The position numbers were made by a program, and so were the translations under genes. Under the pieces are notes generated by a model. It did no database searches. It worked only from the letters and a program-made list of their open reading frames with translations, and had not been told where the DNA came from. 64,000 bases of DNA from assembly GCA_016707525.1 (NCBI GenBank), contig JADJHP010000002.1:132501-196500 (forward strand), given 5' to 3'. Below are positions 51,857-60,760 of the stretch, piece after piece. Origin of the DNA: Ignavibacteriota bacterium. GTDB lineage: Bacteria > Bacteroidota > Ignavibacteria > UBA10030 > UBA6906. How positions within the stretch are numbered: position 1 is the stretch's first letter; every line of letters begins with the position of its first letter.

Positions 51857-53105
51857 GATCGCGATGGAACTGGCGAATTTCAGAGAGAGCCTGCAGATGG
51901 CGCTCTCGGCGGTGCGCACGAGCAAGTTGCGGTCGATCCTGACCCTGCTCGGCATCGCGGTAGGTGTGTTCTCGATCATCTCGGTGATGACCGCTGTGGG
52001 CGTGCTCAAGAACAGCATCGAAGAAGGGATGATGCAGCTCGGAGCGAATACGTTCCAGGTGCAGAAATTCCCTGCGTTCAATACGGGCCCCGATGACCGC
52101 CGGCGATTCCGCAACCGGAAGGACATCACCATCGAACAGGCACAGGCGGTGCAGGAACGTGCGACACTCGCCGAAGCGGTGGGGTTCGAGGTCTGGAGCT
52201 TCGGTAAGGTCTTCGTCTGGCGCGGACAGAAATCCAATCCGAATATGCAGGTCGGTGGCGAGAACCTGGAAGGGCTGGTGACGAACGATTGGACCGTGGA
52301 TGTCGGCCGTTCGTTCTCTGCCCAGGATGTGGATGAAGGCAGAAAGGTGATGATCCTGGGTCAGGCGGCAGTCGAGAAACTGTTCCCCCCGAGCATCAAC
52401 CCGGTCGGTGAGGAGATCAGGGTCGACGGCACGATCTACCAGGTGATCGGGGTCTTTGCCAAGAAGGGCGGGGCGCTGGGCGGGAACCAGGACCAGTTCG
52501 GGGCGATACCGATCACGACCTACATGCAGAAGTACGGCAAGGCCGATCGCAGCGTGAACATCATGGTGAAGGCCCGCAGCAAGGAACTTCTGGACGACAC
52601 CATCGAGCAGGTGCGATCGATCCTGCGTGCCGCACGAAAGGTCGATCCGGGTGCGGAGGATGACTTCGCCTATTACTCCAACGACTCGCTGATCAAGCAG
52701 TTCAACGAATTCACGCTGTACCTGCGTATGGGCGTTCTTCTGGTGAGTTCCATCGCCTTGCTCGCCGCCGGCGTCGGCATCATGAACATCATGCTGGTGT
52801 CCGTGACCGAGCGGACGCGGGAGATCGGCATCCGGAAGGCGATCGGGGCACAGCGGAAGGACATCCTGGCCCAGTTCATGATCGAAGCGATCCTCCTGAG
52901 TGAGATCGGAGGCGTCATCGGCGTCGCCGCCGGGATCCTCACCGGGAACATCGTCGGTCTTCTCCTGGAGGTCCCTGCGGTGATCCCGTGGGACTGGGCC
53001 GCGATCGGCATCATTGTTTGTTCATTGGTAGGACTTCTGTTCGGCGTCTACCCGGCCTGGAAGGCAGCCAACCTGGATCCTATCGAAGCTCTCCGGTACG
53101 AATAG
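51849..53105 (+). CDS. MacB/FtsX-type ABC exporter permease 2
   Basis: 418 residues, paralogue of permease 1: ILTLLGIAVGVFSIISVM first helix, periplasmic domain, and three C-terminal helices with TERTREIGIRKAIGAQRKDI. Start ATG 51849 lies inside the end of permease 1 in another frame, so the two are translationally coupled and probably made in equal amounts. Confidence 0.9.
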   Translation: MSKIAMELANFRESLQMALSAVRTSKLRSILTLLGIAVGVFSIISVMTAVGVLKNSIEEGMMQLGANTFQVQKFPAFNTGPDDRRRFRNRKDITIEQAQAVQERATLAEAVGFEVWSFGKVFVWRGQKSNPNMQVGGENLEGLVTNDWTVDVGRSFSAQDVDEGRKVMILGQAAVEKLFPPSINPVGEEIRVDGTIYQVIGVFAKKGGALGGNQDQFGAIPITTYMQKYGKADRSVNIMVKARSKELLDDTIEQVRSILRAARKVDPGAEDDFAYYSNDSLIKQFNEFTLYLRMGVLLVSSIALLAAGVGIMNIMLVSVTERTREIGIRKAIGAQRKDILAQFMIEAILLSEIGGVIGVAAGILTGNIVGLLLEVPAVIPWDWAAIGIIVCSLVGLLFGVYPAWKAANLDPIEALRYE

Positions 53106-53114
53106 GGAGTCAGG

Positions 53115-54647
53115 GTGCGGGCACCGCTACGCTTCGTCCTGCTGACGATGCTCATAGGGATCCTCAGTGTGCCGGTCGCCGCCCAGGTCGATCGGCAGCT
53201 GCCGGATAGTCCCGTCTTCAAACGGCGCTCCGTCACCACACCCCCGCTCATTCTCCCCTCGGATGCACTCTACGATCTCTGGCAGGCCTTCCTCGTGTCG
53301 AGGAAGGCGAATGCCGGCGACCCTGTTGCCCAGCAGGAGCTCGGCGTGCGGTATCTGCTCGGGCGGGGTGTCGAAGCTGACAGCACGAAGGCCGCCTACT
53401 GGTTCTTCAAGGCTGCCGAGCAGAACATGATCTCCTCCCGCTTCAACCTCGGCATCCTTCTCTACCATGGCTGGGGCATTTCGTGGAATCCGTTCGAATC
53501 CTATAGAGCGTTCCTGATCAGCGCCGAAGCGGGCATGCATGAGGCCGAGTTCGTTGTCGGCCTGCACTACACGGAGAACCTGGTGGTGCCGCGCGACTAC
53601 GCCGCGGCCCTGTACTGGGTCCGGAAGTCCGCTGAAAGCGGCTATGCCCCCGCGAAAGAGGCGTTGCCGGAGCTGGAACGAGCCGCTGCACGCGACGCAG
53701 AGCAGAACAGTGCGGGAAGCGACACGGCACGATCGCCACTCGCGCTGTTCACGGAATCCGATGATGACTCGGCGGCGGGACAGGCGCTGGTGACGTCCGT
53801 GCTGACCGGCGGTGATCCGGAGTTGCGCAAGGCCCTCGGGTTGTCGAGCATGCTGGAAAAAGATATCGCTGTCGACTCGCTCCGCCTGCAGGGGATCACC
53901 GCAGCGGCGCAGGCTGGAAGCCCGGAAGCGCTTGCTCTCCTCGGCAGGAACTATGAGAAGGGTCTCGGCGTGCGGCGGGATGTGGTCCTGGCATGCAGCT
54001 ACTACATCCGGGCACTGCGTATGGACTGGCCACGAGCATCACAGCTCCTCTCCCGGCTGGTGCAGGAACAGGGCGTGATCCCGCACATCCGCTCGCAGGC
54101 GCGTCACAACGATGTTGAGGCCCAGTATGTCTGGGTGGCGTTGTTGGGTCTGGGCTATGAGGGATTGTTGTTCAAGGAGCAGGCGATGCTGACGACGGGC
54201 CAGGCGATCCAGATGCTCAAGGCCGGCGTGGAGCGCGGACATGTTCCTTCCATGAATGAACTCGCCCTCTGTTATTATGCGGGGAGGTGGGTGGGGGCCG
54301 ATCCGGCCGAGGCGTATCGTTTGTGGACGCGTTCGGCTGATGCGGGAAGCAGGGAAGGAGCGATCCGGCGTGCCGTTGTCACCCTCAGGCAGGACACCGA
54401 CACCCTTGCACAGGCACAAGCCCTGTCGGTCCTCGAACAGGCTGCCGATGACGGGTCGATCCTTGCGGAGATGGCGCTTGCGTGGTGTTATGAAAAGGGG
54501 ATCGGGGTACCTGTGCGGACCTCGGAGGCGGTGCGGCTGTACCGCGTGGCCGCCCGGCGCGGCAGCCAGGATGCGTACCGCGCGCTGCGCAGGCTTCATG
54601 ATGGCATGCGTCCGACGGAGACGCGCTACCACATCGAGGAGCTTTAG
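53115..54647 (+). CDS. Secreted Sel1-repeat protein
   Basis: 510 residues with a signal peptide (about 1-23, ending PVAA). Sel1-like repeats occur in two blocks (for example AQQELGVRYLLGRGVEADST, EAEFVVGLHYTENLVVPRDY, EALALLGRNYEKGLGVRRDV, and SILAEMALAWCYEKGIGVPV). Such repeats bind proteins; no enzyme domain is present. GTG start at 53115, nine bases after the permease 2 stop, so probably in the exporter operon. Its stop overlaps that of the convergent kinase gene by 3 bases. Confidence 0.82.
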   Translation: MRAPLRFVLLTMLIGILSVPVAAQVDRQLPDSPVFKRRSVTTPPLILPSDALYDLWQAFLVSRKANAGDPVAQQELGVRYLLGRGVEADSTKAAYWFFKAAEQNMISSRFNLGILLYHGWGISWNPFESYRAFLISAEAGMHEAEFVVGLHYTENLVVPRDYAAALYWVRKSAESGYAPAKEALPELERAAARDAEQNSAGSDTARSPLALFTESDDDSAAGQALVTSVLTGGDPELRKALGLSSMLEKDIAVDSLRLQGITAAAQAGSPEALALLGRNYEKGLGVRRDVVLACSYYIRALRMDWPRASQLLSRLVQEQGVIPHIRSQARHNDVEAQYVWVALLGLGYEGLLFKEQAMLTTGQAIQMLKAGVERGHVPSMNELALCYYAGRWVGADPAEAYRLWTRSADAGSREGAIRRAVVTLRQDTDTLAQAQALSVLEQAADDGSILAEMALAWCYEKGIGVPVRTSEAVRLYRVAARRGSQDAYRALRRLHDGMRPTETRYHIEEL

Positions 54648-56239
54648 ATCGTCTCGCCGTCCAGGACACGCCGGATCGTCGAAAGCATTTCGGTGACGGT
54701 GAACGGCTTGTGCACCACCCCCCGTGCGCCCAGCGCCATCAACTGATCGGTCTTGTCCTTCTTGACGTATCCCGTACTGAACACGGCACGTACGCCCTCG
54801 TTGATGCGCTGCAACTCCGCGAAGACCTCATCCCCGGCCAGCTTCGGCAGCCCGAAGTCCAGCAACACGAGATGCACCCGATCGTGATGTTCGCGATACA
54901 TGCGGACGCCATCCTCCCCATCCACCGCCTCGAGGACCTCGTACCCCGCGCGCGTCAGGATCTCGCGCACCAGCGTCCGGAGCATCTCTTCATCTTCAAC
55001 GACCAGGATGGTCTCTCTGCCGCCGAGTTGAGCGATCAGTGTCTCCGATGGCATGCCAAGGGTTGACGGTGCGCGTGGTTCCACAGGGAAGGCCAGCGTG
55101 ACGTGTGTTCCCGTCCCGGGGGTGCTCTGGATATCGATGTACCCCTTGTGGCTCGTCACGATGCCGTAGACGACCGACAGGCCGAGCCCTGTTGAAGTCG
55201 CCCGGTCGCGTGTCGTGAAGAACGGCTCGAACGCATGCCGCAGGGTATCGGCATCCATGCCTTCGCCGTTGTCGATGATCTCGATGCACACGTACTGACC
55301 GTCATTCGGATTGGGGAACCGGGCCTTCAGGTCCGCTCCGTTCACCATCCGGGTGGTGATCGTGATGGTGCCTCCGCGCGGGAGGGCATCACGGGCGTTC
55401 AGCAGGATATTCAGCAGGGCCTGGTGCAGCTGGTTCTGGTCGGCGGAGACGAACGGATTCACCGGATCCAGCTGCTCATGAAACGTGATCGTCCGCGGAA
55501 AGATCTCGATCACCATGTGCATCAGGTCCTGCAGGAGGCCGTTCACATCGATCGACGCGAATTGCAGATTTGCCTTGGTGGTCACACCGATCAACTGCTG
55601 GATCAGTGATGCCCCGCGCCGCACGGCCTGATTGATGGCCGTGACGCTCTGGGAGATCTTGGCGGGATCGTCCATGGTGCGCTCGAGCCGTGAGGAGTAG
55701 CCGAGGATGATCGCCAGGATGTTGTTCAGGTTGTGCGCGAGGCCGACGACCAGCGTGCCGATCGATTCCATCTTCTGGGCCTGGAGGAGCTGCGACTCCA
55801 GAGCCCGCCGCTGTGCTTCGGTCTTCCTCTTGTACAGAGCGACCTCGATCGACGAGTGGAGTTCGGTGTCCTCGAATGGCTTGATGAGGTAGCCGAACGG
55901 CTCCGTGACCTTGGCCCTCTCCACCGTCTGCTTGTCGGCGTAGGCGGACAGATAGATGACCGGGATATCGAAGCGGGCCCGGATCGCCTCCGCTGCCTCG
56001 ATGCCATCCATGGGCCCTTCGATGCGGATATCCATCAGGACGAGGTCGGGGCGGAGGGTGTCCGCCCGCTGGATCGCGTCCTCACCCGTGGAGACCATAT
56101 CCACGACCGAGTAGCCCAGTCGCCGGAGACGCGAACGGATATCGCCGGCGACGATGCGCTCGTCCTCCACGATGAGGATGCGCGGGCTGACGATCTGGGG
56201 TGACGCGTAGCGGGGGTCGAGTGACGGTGCTGTCGTCAT
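54644..56239 (-). CDS. Hybrid histidine kinase: REC-HisKA-HATPase-REC
   Basis: 531 residues, soluble. The first receiver has Asp70 (LVLMDIRIEG); the phospho-acceptor His169 lies in GLAHNLNNILAIILGYS; the ATPase part has the N box NILLNARDALP and G boxes DNGEGMD and GLGLSVVYG; the last receiver has Asp461 (LVLLDFGLPK). No membrane or output domain. It begins 4 bases after the stop of the large Rossmann protein, so the two form an operon, and its 3' end overlaps that of the Sel1 gene. Input and target are unknown. Confidence 0.9.
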   Translation of the reverse strand: MTTAPSLDPRYASPQIVSPRILIVEDERIVAGDIRSRLRRLGYSVVDMVSTGEDAIQRADTLRPDLVLMDIRIEGPMDGIEAAEAIRARFDIPVIYLSAYADKQTVERAKVTEPFGYLIKPFEDTELHSSIEVALYKRKTEAQRRALESQLLQAQKMESIGTLVVGLAHNLNNILAIILGYSSRLERTMDDPAKISQSVTAINQAVRRGASLIQQLIGVTTKANLQFASIDVNGLLQDLMHMVIEIFPRTITFHEQLDPVNPFVSADQNQLHQALLNILLNARDALPRGGTITITTRMVNGADLKARFPNPNDGQYVCIEIIDNGEGMDADTLRHAFEPFFTTRDRATSTGLGLSVVYGIVTSHKGYIDIQSTPGTGTHVTLAFPVEPRAPSTLGMPSETLIAQLGGRETILVVEDEEMLRTLVREILTRAGYEVLEAVDGEDGVRMYREHHDRVHLVLLDFGLPKLAGDEVFAELQRINEGVRAVFSTGYVKKDKTDQLMALGARGVVHKPFTVTEMLSTIRRVLDGETI

Positions 56240-56243
56240 GCCA

Positions 56244-57959
56244 TCAGGCCTTCATCCGTTTGCCCTTTTCCTCATAGGTGAAGATCCAGCCGCAGACCTT
56301 CCCGGGGTCGATCTCGGTGAGATTCTTCCAGTATTCCCGGTTATGCATCGTCCGGGAACTCGTCTCGTCGTCGGGGAGGCTTTCGACCTCCTTGATGATC
56401 TGCGTGAAGCGTTGGCGCCAGTGTTTCATGTTCTTTTCGCGCAGATCGACCCAGCCGTCATGCGCCCAGCGGTCGATGCTGGAGGCGTTGATCGGGAATT
56501 CATCCTGACCCTGCGCCGGAGGGATCTTGATGTTCGACGCACGCACCAACGAACGGCCGTCCGGCAGGAGAATGGGGATGCCGATGGAGATGATCTGTGA
56601 ACGGAGCTGGTCGTCCGCCTCGATCAGGTCGAGCAGACGCCGGCTGAGGATGCTCGTCTCGGTACGTGCGACCGTGCGCACATCGCCGAAACACACCTTC
56701 AGCAGGTACGATTCATAGAGCAGTTTGGAAAGCCGGGGCGGCCCGAGCATCTCGAACGCCACAGAATCCACGCCATGGTCCTGCTCGAGCTTTCGCATGG
56801 TCTTCAGGGCGCTATGGAACATGTAGCCCGCGCGGTATGTCGGCGCCAGCGTGGCATTGTCGAGCGCGTTGATGATATCGTGGCCCGTGTTGCCGGCCCG
56901 GATCTCGAACACCGTGCTCTCGGCGATCTCCTCCGGCGTCACGAACTCCATCTGTCCCGGCGTGGAGATCGCCTCAAATTCCCCGCGCGAGAAGTAGCCG
57001 TTCTCCCCCGTATCGATGAAGACCGAACGGAGTTGTTCCCCGCGTGCGCGGGCGATACCCGGCATGTGGGGTTTCAGGGTCTTGCCAAGTTTCACCGCAC
57101 CGGACACCGGGCAGTCCTCCAGCGGAATGCCGCGGCCCCGCTTCGTGATGTCACCATAGCCGATCGCCTTCCATGCGATCGCCGCGGTCGGCTTGATCTC
57201 CTTGGTGATCGGGGCGTCGGGCGTGCGGCCCATCAGGAACAACAACAGCGTGTGCGCGCCTGCCACTGCCGACTTCGAGAGCAGCACGCGCGACGGGCGT
57301 TCTTCGCTGTGGGTATAGGGGATGTTCAGCCCCATGCCTCCGGTGCCGCTGGTGCCGATCTTCAAATAGATCTTCGTTCCGGCAATCTGCATCGACCGGT
57401 ACATGAGCTGCACATGACGGATGAGCTGAGGGACGTACAGCGTGCAGATCAGCTGTTCGGTCACTTCGACGAGCTTGTCCGGCTTTTGTTTGCGCGACCG
57501 CTGAACGGCCTTTGCTTCCTTCAGGACCCTGCGCGACGACTGGAAGATGTCCTGGTAGGCGATGCCGGTCGCCGAGTTCACGCAATCCACGACGATCTCC
57601 GGCTTGAACTTCTGGAGCAGCTTGTACAGGCTTGAGCGCTCGAGCACCGGCCCGCTCAGTTCTTCGAGCATGTCGTCGATGATCATCGCACGGTACTTTT
57701 TGCTCGCGAGGATGCGATCACGCGGCATGTCCTTCAATTCCTCACGGACGAAGATGTTCCCCCACCAGGGGACGAAGAACCCTTTTCCTGCATCAGGATA
57801 GAGCCGTTCGAGGTCTGTGACAGCTTCGCGTGCTTCGGATTCGGTGAGAGAGGTGACGATAAGACGGCGGGGGTGTTCTTCCATGAACTTGCGGCAGACT
57901 GCGGACCCCACAAGACCCCAGCCGCCGATGATCAAGACTGTCTTGCCCTGGATATCCAT
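56244..57959 (-). CDS. Large Rossmann-fold (SDR-like) protein, 571 residues
   Basis: Not recognised beyond an N-terminal NAD(P)-binding Rossmann fold: VLIIGGWGLVGSAVCRKFME (8-27). The rest, twice the size of a normal SDR, has no family I can name; it includes VDCVNSATGIAYQDIF, KIYLKIGTSGTGGMGLNIPY and MPGIARARGEQLRSVFIDTG. A conserved Tyr-x-x-x-Lys pair cannot be placed with confidence. It is cytoplasmic and coupled to the downstream hybrid kinase. Dehydrogenase, epimerase or regulatory nucleotide-sensing roles are all possible. Confidence 0.7.
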   Translation of the reverse strand: MDIQGKTVLIIGGWGLVGSAVCRKFMEEHPRRLIVTSLTESEAREAVTDLERLYPDAGKGFFVPWWGNIFVREELKDMPRDRILASKKYRAMIIDDMLEELSGPVLERSSLYKLLQKFKPEIVVDCVNSATGIAYQDIFQSSRRVLKEAKAVQRSRKQKPDKLVEVTEQLICTLYVPQLIRHVQLMYRSMQIAGTKIYLKIGTSGTGGMGLNIPYTHSEERPSRVLLSKSAVAGAHTLLLFLMGRTPDAPITKEIKPTAAIAWKAIGYGDITKRGRGIPLEDCPVSGAVKLGKTLKPHMPGIARARGEQLRSVFIDTGENGYFSRGEFEAISTPGQMEFVTPEEIAESTVFEIRAGNTGHDIINALDNATLAPTYRAGYMFHSALKTMRKLEQDHGVDSVAFEMLGPPRLSKLLYESYLLKVCFGDVRTVARTETSILSRRLLDLIEADDQLRSQIISIGIPILLPDGRSLVRASNIKIPPAQGQDEFPINASSIDRWAHDGWVDLREKNMKHWRQRFTQIIKEVESLPDDETSSRTMHNREYWKNLTEIDPGKVCGWIFTYEEKGKRMKA

Positions 57960-57994
57960 GCGTACTCCCGGGTTGGAGAGGAGGTTAGTGCCCT

Positions 57995-58023
57995 AATGTA
58001 CGCCGAGATGTGAGAATAAGCAA
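57995..58023 (-). promoter_or_regulatory. Sigma-70 promoter of the Rossmann protein / kinase operon
   Basis: On the minus strand: TTGCTT (58023-58018), 17-base spacer, TACATT (58000-57995). Transcription would start near 57988, 29 bases before the ATG at 57959. Confidence 0.6.
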
Positions 58024-58090
58024 CGGGGAGCAAGGATGGTTTTTGCGCCGGGAGGGATGGCTCCCGCGGTCAGCGGGTGCGGAGGGGGGG

Positions 58091-59080
58091 CTACCGGGTG
58101 GAAAGGCGGACCGAGTAGGTCCTGTTCGACCACCCCAGGTTGAGCCGCACAGCCTCGCCGTGGCGTGCATCGAACCAGATCGTGAGGCGGTCCAGGGTCT
58201 TCTGCGTCAGGCCGCCGGTCATCGGTATCCGGACGAGGTCAAGCCGGCTGTCGTATTCCGGGAGGGTTCCCGGTGCGCGCGTGCTGATGATGAGCGTGAA
58301 GCGATCCTGAGACGGGATGGAATAGAGCGTGTAGGATCCCTTCGGGATACGGGTTCCGCCTATCCGGATATCCGTACTTGTGGTGAACGCCGTGGACAGA
58401 TTCGCGCCTGTACGCCATACGGAATCCCAGGGAACGACGACGCCCCAGATCGTGCGTCCGCGGACCGCCGGTCGCCCGTAGCGGATGGCAAGGCGGCCTC
58501 CTCCCAGGCGTGCGAACGATGAATCGGTGGGACTCAGCGTTGGAAGATGGGTGCGCCGTTCAAAGGGAACGGAGATGCGGGTGTTCTCCCAACGGAGAAC
58601 GATCGATCCGGACACCCCCTTCCCACGTTCGATCGAGATCGAGAACGTATCGACCTGTGCGGCGATGTGCCGCATGGCGACGGGAAAGCGGGCAAGGTCC
58701 TGCCGCTCATCGTACTGCGTGCCCCACTGTCCCGTCTGCTTGTTCAGGATCATGGTCCATCCCTTCTTCCCGGGGATCGTCCAGACCATGTAAGTCCCGC
58801 GCGGAACGGGCATGCCACCAAGCACCATATCGAAGGTCGTGCGCAGGTGGGTTGCCTGATTCGCACCTGTCCGCCACACACGGCCCCATGGTATGAGGTC
58901 GCCCATGATAACGCGCCCCCGCATGGACGGCCGGCTATAGGAGATCGACACGATATTGGTGTCGACGGCGAAGACGACGGAATCGCGGGGGCTGAGGATC
59001 TTGCGGTCCTGTGCCTTCGCCGCGCTGAAGGACACGAGGACGCACAGGAAGAGCAGGGCTGTCAGACACTTCTGGATCAT
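58091..59080 (-). CDS. Secreted protein with two DUF2911 domains
   Basis: 329 residues from ATG 59080, signal peptide 1-24 (ending AAKAQ). Two tandem copies of DUF2911: first SYSRPSMRGRVIMGDLIPWG with RVWRTGANQATHL, second RYGRPAVRGRTIWGVVVPWD with SVWRTGANLSTAF. Each ends in a beta-rich WTIPGKKGWTMILNKQTGQW-like half. The function of DUF2911 is unknown; it is common in Bacteroidota. A longer upstream reading is not supported. It follows the YbjQ-like gene by 76 bases. Confidence 0.8.
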   Translation of the reverse strand: MIQKCLTALLFLCVLVSFSAAKAQDRKILSPRDSVVFAVDTNIVSISYSRPSMRGRVIMGDLIPWGRVWRTGANQATHLRTTFDMVLGGMPVPRGTYMVWTIPGKKGWTMILNKQTGQWGTQYDERQDLARFPVAMRHIAAQVDTFSISIERGKGVSGSIVLRWENTRISVPFERRTHLPTLSPTDSSFARLGGGRLAIRYGRPAVRGRTIWGVVVPWDSVWRTGANLSTAFTTSTDIRIGGTRIPKGSYTLYSIPSQDRFTLIISTRAPGTLPEYDSRLDLVRIPMTGGLTQKTLDRLTIWFDARHGEAVRLNLGWSNRTYSVRLSTR

Positions 59081-59156
59081 GGATCCGATGGCTGGAGAGC
59101 CATCACCCGCCCCGCGCACGAGCGCGGAGCGGGTGGAGCTCAGATGCGGTGCAGGG

Positions 59157-59486
59157 TCAGACCTTTTCCACAACGACGGCGGTTCCGTACGCGAGCACCT
59201 CCGTGACACCGGACATCACCTCGTTGGCATCATAGCGCATGCCGATGATGGCATTGGCGCCCATCTCGTTGGCGTGCTGGAGCAGGAGGCCATACGCCTC
59301 GAGCCGTGCCTTCTCGCAGAGCTCCTGCAGGAGGGTGATGTTCCCTCCGAAGATGGTCTGGATACCGGCGCCGATGTTGCCGACGATGGAGCGCGAACGA
59401 ACAGTGATCCCGCGGACGATACCGAGAGTACGGACGACACGATAACCGTCCAACGTGAATGCGGTGGTGACCATATGATGGTCCAT
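59157..59486 (-). CDS. YbjQ/UPF0145-family protein
   Basis: 109 residues, a small beta-alpha protein that forms a pentameric ring in known relatives. It has GYRVVRTLGIVRGITVRSRS, EKARLEAYGLLLQHANEMGA and NAIIGMRYDANEVMSG, typical of the family. Starts 6 bases after the preceding lipoprotein gene. Its role is unclear in all species. Confidence 0.85.
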   Translation of the reverse strand: MDHHMVTTAFTLDGYRVVRTLGIVRGITVRSRSIVGNIGAGIQTIFGGNITLLQELCEKARLEAYGLLLQHANEMGANAIIGMRYDANEVMSGVTEVLAYGTAVVVEKV

Positions 59487-59492
59487 GGGTCC

Positions 59493-60503
59493 CTATTTGA
59501 TCTTGATGGAGGAGATCAGTTTGTCGTAGGCGGCGAGATACTCACTGCTCTGCGGCTTGAACCAATCGAGGATGATGCGGTACACCTTGTCGTCCTTCAC
59601 CATGAAGTAGACGCGGCGTTGGACATCCCGGGCTGCGGTGTACGTGAGCGTGATCGCCGGCTGGCCGCTGATGGTGGCCTTGCCCTGCGTTGCACCCGGA
59701 TACTTGCCCTTGTTCTGCTCCACGACCTTTTCGGTGGTCAGGGCCTTGGCGCCGAACACGATGAACTGCACAGAGCAATCCTGGCGCACGCCACGGAGGC
59801 TGAGCGCGAGGTCGTTGTTCCCCTTTGCTGCATTCTCGAAATTGAAGTTCTCAGGATACTGGAACGAGAACAGCTTGGCATCGTATTCCGTGAATGCATC
59901 GGCGGGGAGTGTCGCATCGCGGCCCGGCTCAACGGCGCGGGGAAGGGTGAAGCTGCCAGCGACCGAATCAAAGATCGCGGCATGTGTCGCGTACATATCG
60001 CCGAACCCGCGGAACGCGATGTCATAGAGGACGGTGTCGAGCTCCACATAGAAGTGGTGGCCGGTCTCTTTGACCTTGGTGCTGTGGTTGGCGGTGTACG
60101 GGACCTTCGTCGCGGGTTTGCCGGCGATGGTCGCGGGGGCCGCCTGGCCCAGGACGAATCCGGAGCTTGTCAGTTCTGCCAGAATGGATGCCTTCTGCTC
60201 CGCGGGATTGCTGGCCTTGATCACATCCACGCTGATCAGAACGCCGTCGGGATATGCGCCTGTCGGATCCATGAAGCGCTGCCCTGCTTCAAGCGTGTTG
60301 TAAATGCGTGGACGGCCGGCTTCGCCGCCGGCTACCCAGCCCTGCGGATGCTCGAAGTGGAACCCGTACTGCGGATCGCGATACTCCTGCATCGCTCCGA
60401 CCGGAAGGGGAGTGACCTCTTTTTTCCCTCCGCAGCCGAGAACCAGCAGGCTCACCAGAAACACTGCGATCGAAAGTCCCACGGTGTTACGCACGTTGGT
60501 CAT
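59493..60503 (-). CDS. Lipoprotein with two PsbP-like domains
   Basis: 336 residues with a lipobox (LVSLLVLGC, Cys24). The mature part has two similar halves beginning QYGFHFEHPQGW (about 46) and LFSFQYPENFNF (about 205), each followed by beta strands and ending in helices, as in PsbP/DUF1795-type folds that bind or fold membrane complexes. The family is inferred from pattern only. First gene of a minus-strand cluster with the YbjQ-like and DUF2911 genes. The 257-base gap upstream (60504-60760) shows only the candidate hairpin described separately. Confidence 0.65.
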   Translation of the reverse strand: MTNVRNTVGLSIAVFLVSLLVLGCGGKKEVTPLPVGAMQEYRDPQYGFHFEHPQGWVAGGEAGRPRIYNTLEAGQRFMDPTGAYPDGVLISVDVIKASNPAEQKASILAELTSSGFVLGQAAPATIAGKPATKVPYTANHSTKVKETGHHFYVELDTVLYDIAFRGFGDMYATHAAIFDSVAGSFTLPRAVEPGRDATLPADAFTEYDAKLFSFQYPENFNFENAAKGNNDLALSLRGVRQDCSVQFIVFGAKALTTEKVVEQNKGKYPGATQGKATISGQPAITLTYTAARDVQRRVYFMVKDDKVYRIILDWFKPQSSEYLAAYDKLISSIKIK

Positions 60504-60640
60504 GGCGTTCCCTTCTACTGTAAGTTGACGTGTTGATGGAGAATCAAAGTCGTTGTCGTGTGCCGGTGAGCCGGGCAGGTCGAGGCAAGATAGGGAAAAG
60601 GGAGGACTACATCAACATGATATTACCGGGCGTTTCGGGG

Positions 60641-60708
60641 AGAAAACACCGGGGCCGGGGTGCCGCTCCGGTCGAACGTACCTGATCCCGGAACTTCACA
60701 CCGGCCCC
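60641..60708 (-). terminator. Candidate terminator after the double-PDZ gene
   Basis: On the minus strand GGGGCCGG (60708-60701) can pair with CCGGCCCC (60658-60651), followed by GGTGTTTTCT. The loop is long (about 42 bases), so this is weak. Confidence 0.35.
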
Positions 60709-60760
60709 TTCATGCGGGAGGAGAACCTTCCAGCCCCCCCTCCCGCCACCCTTCATGACG

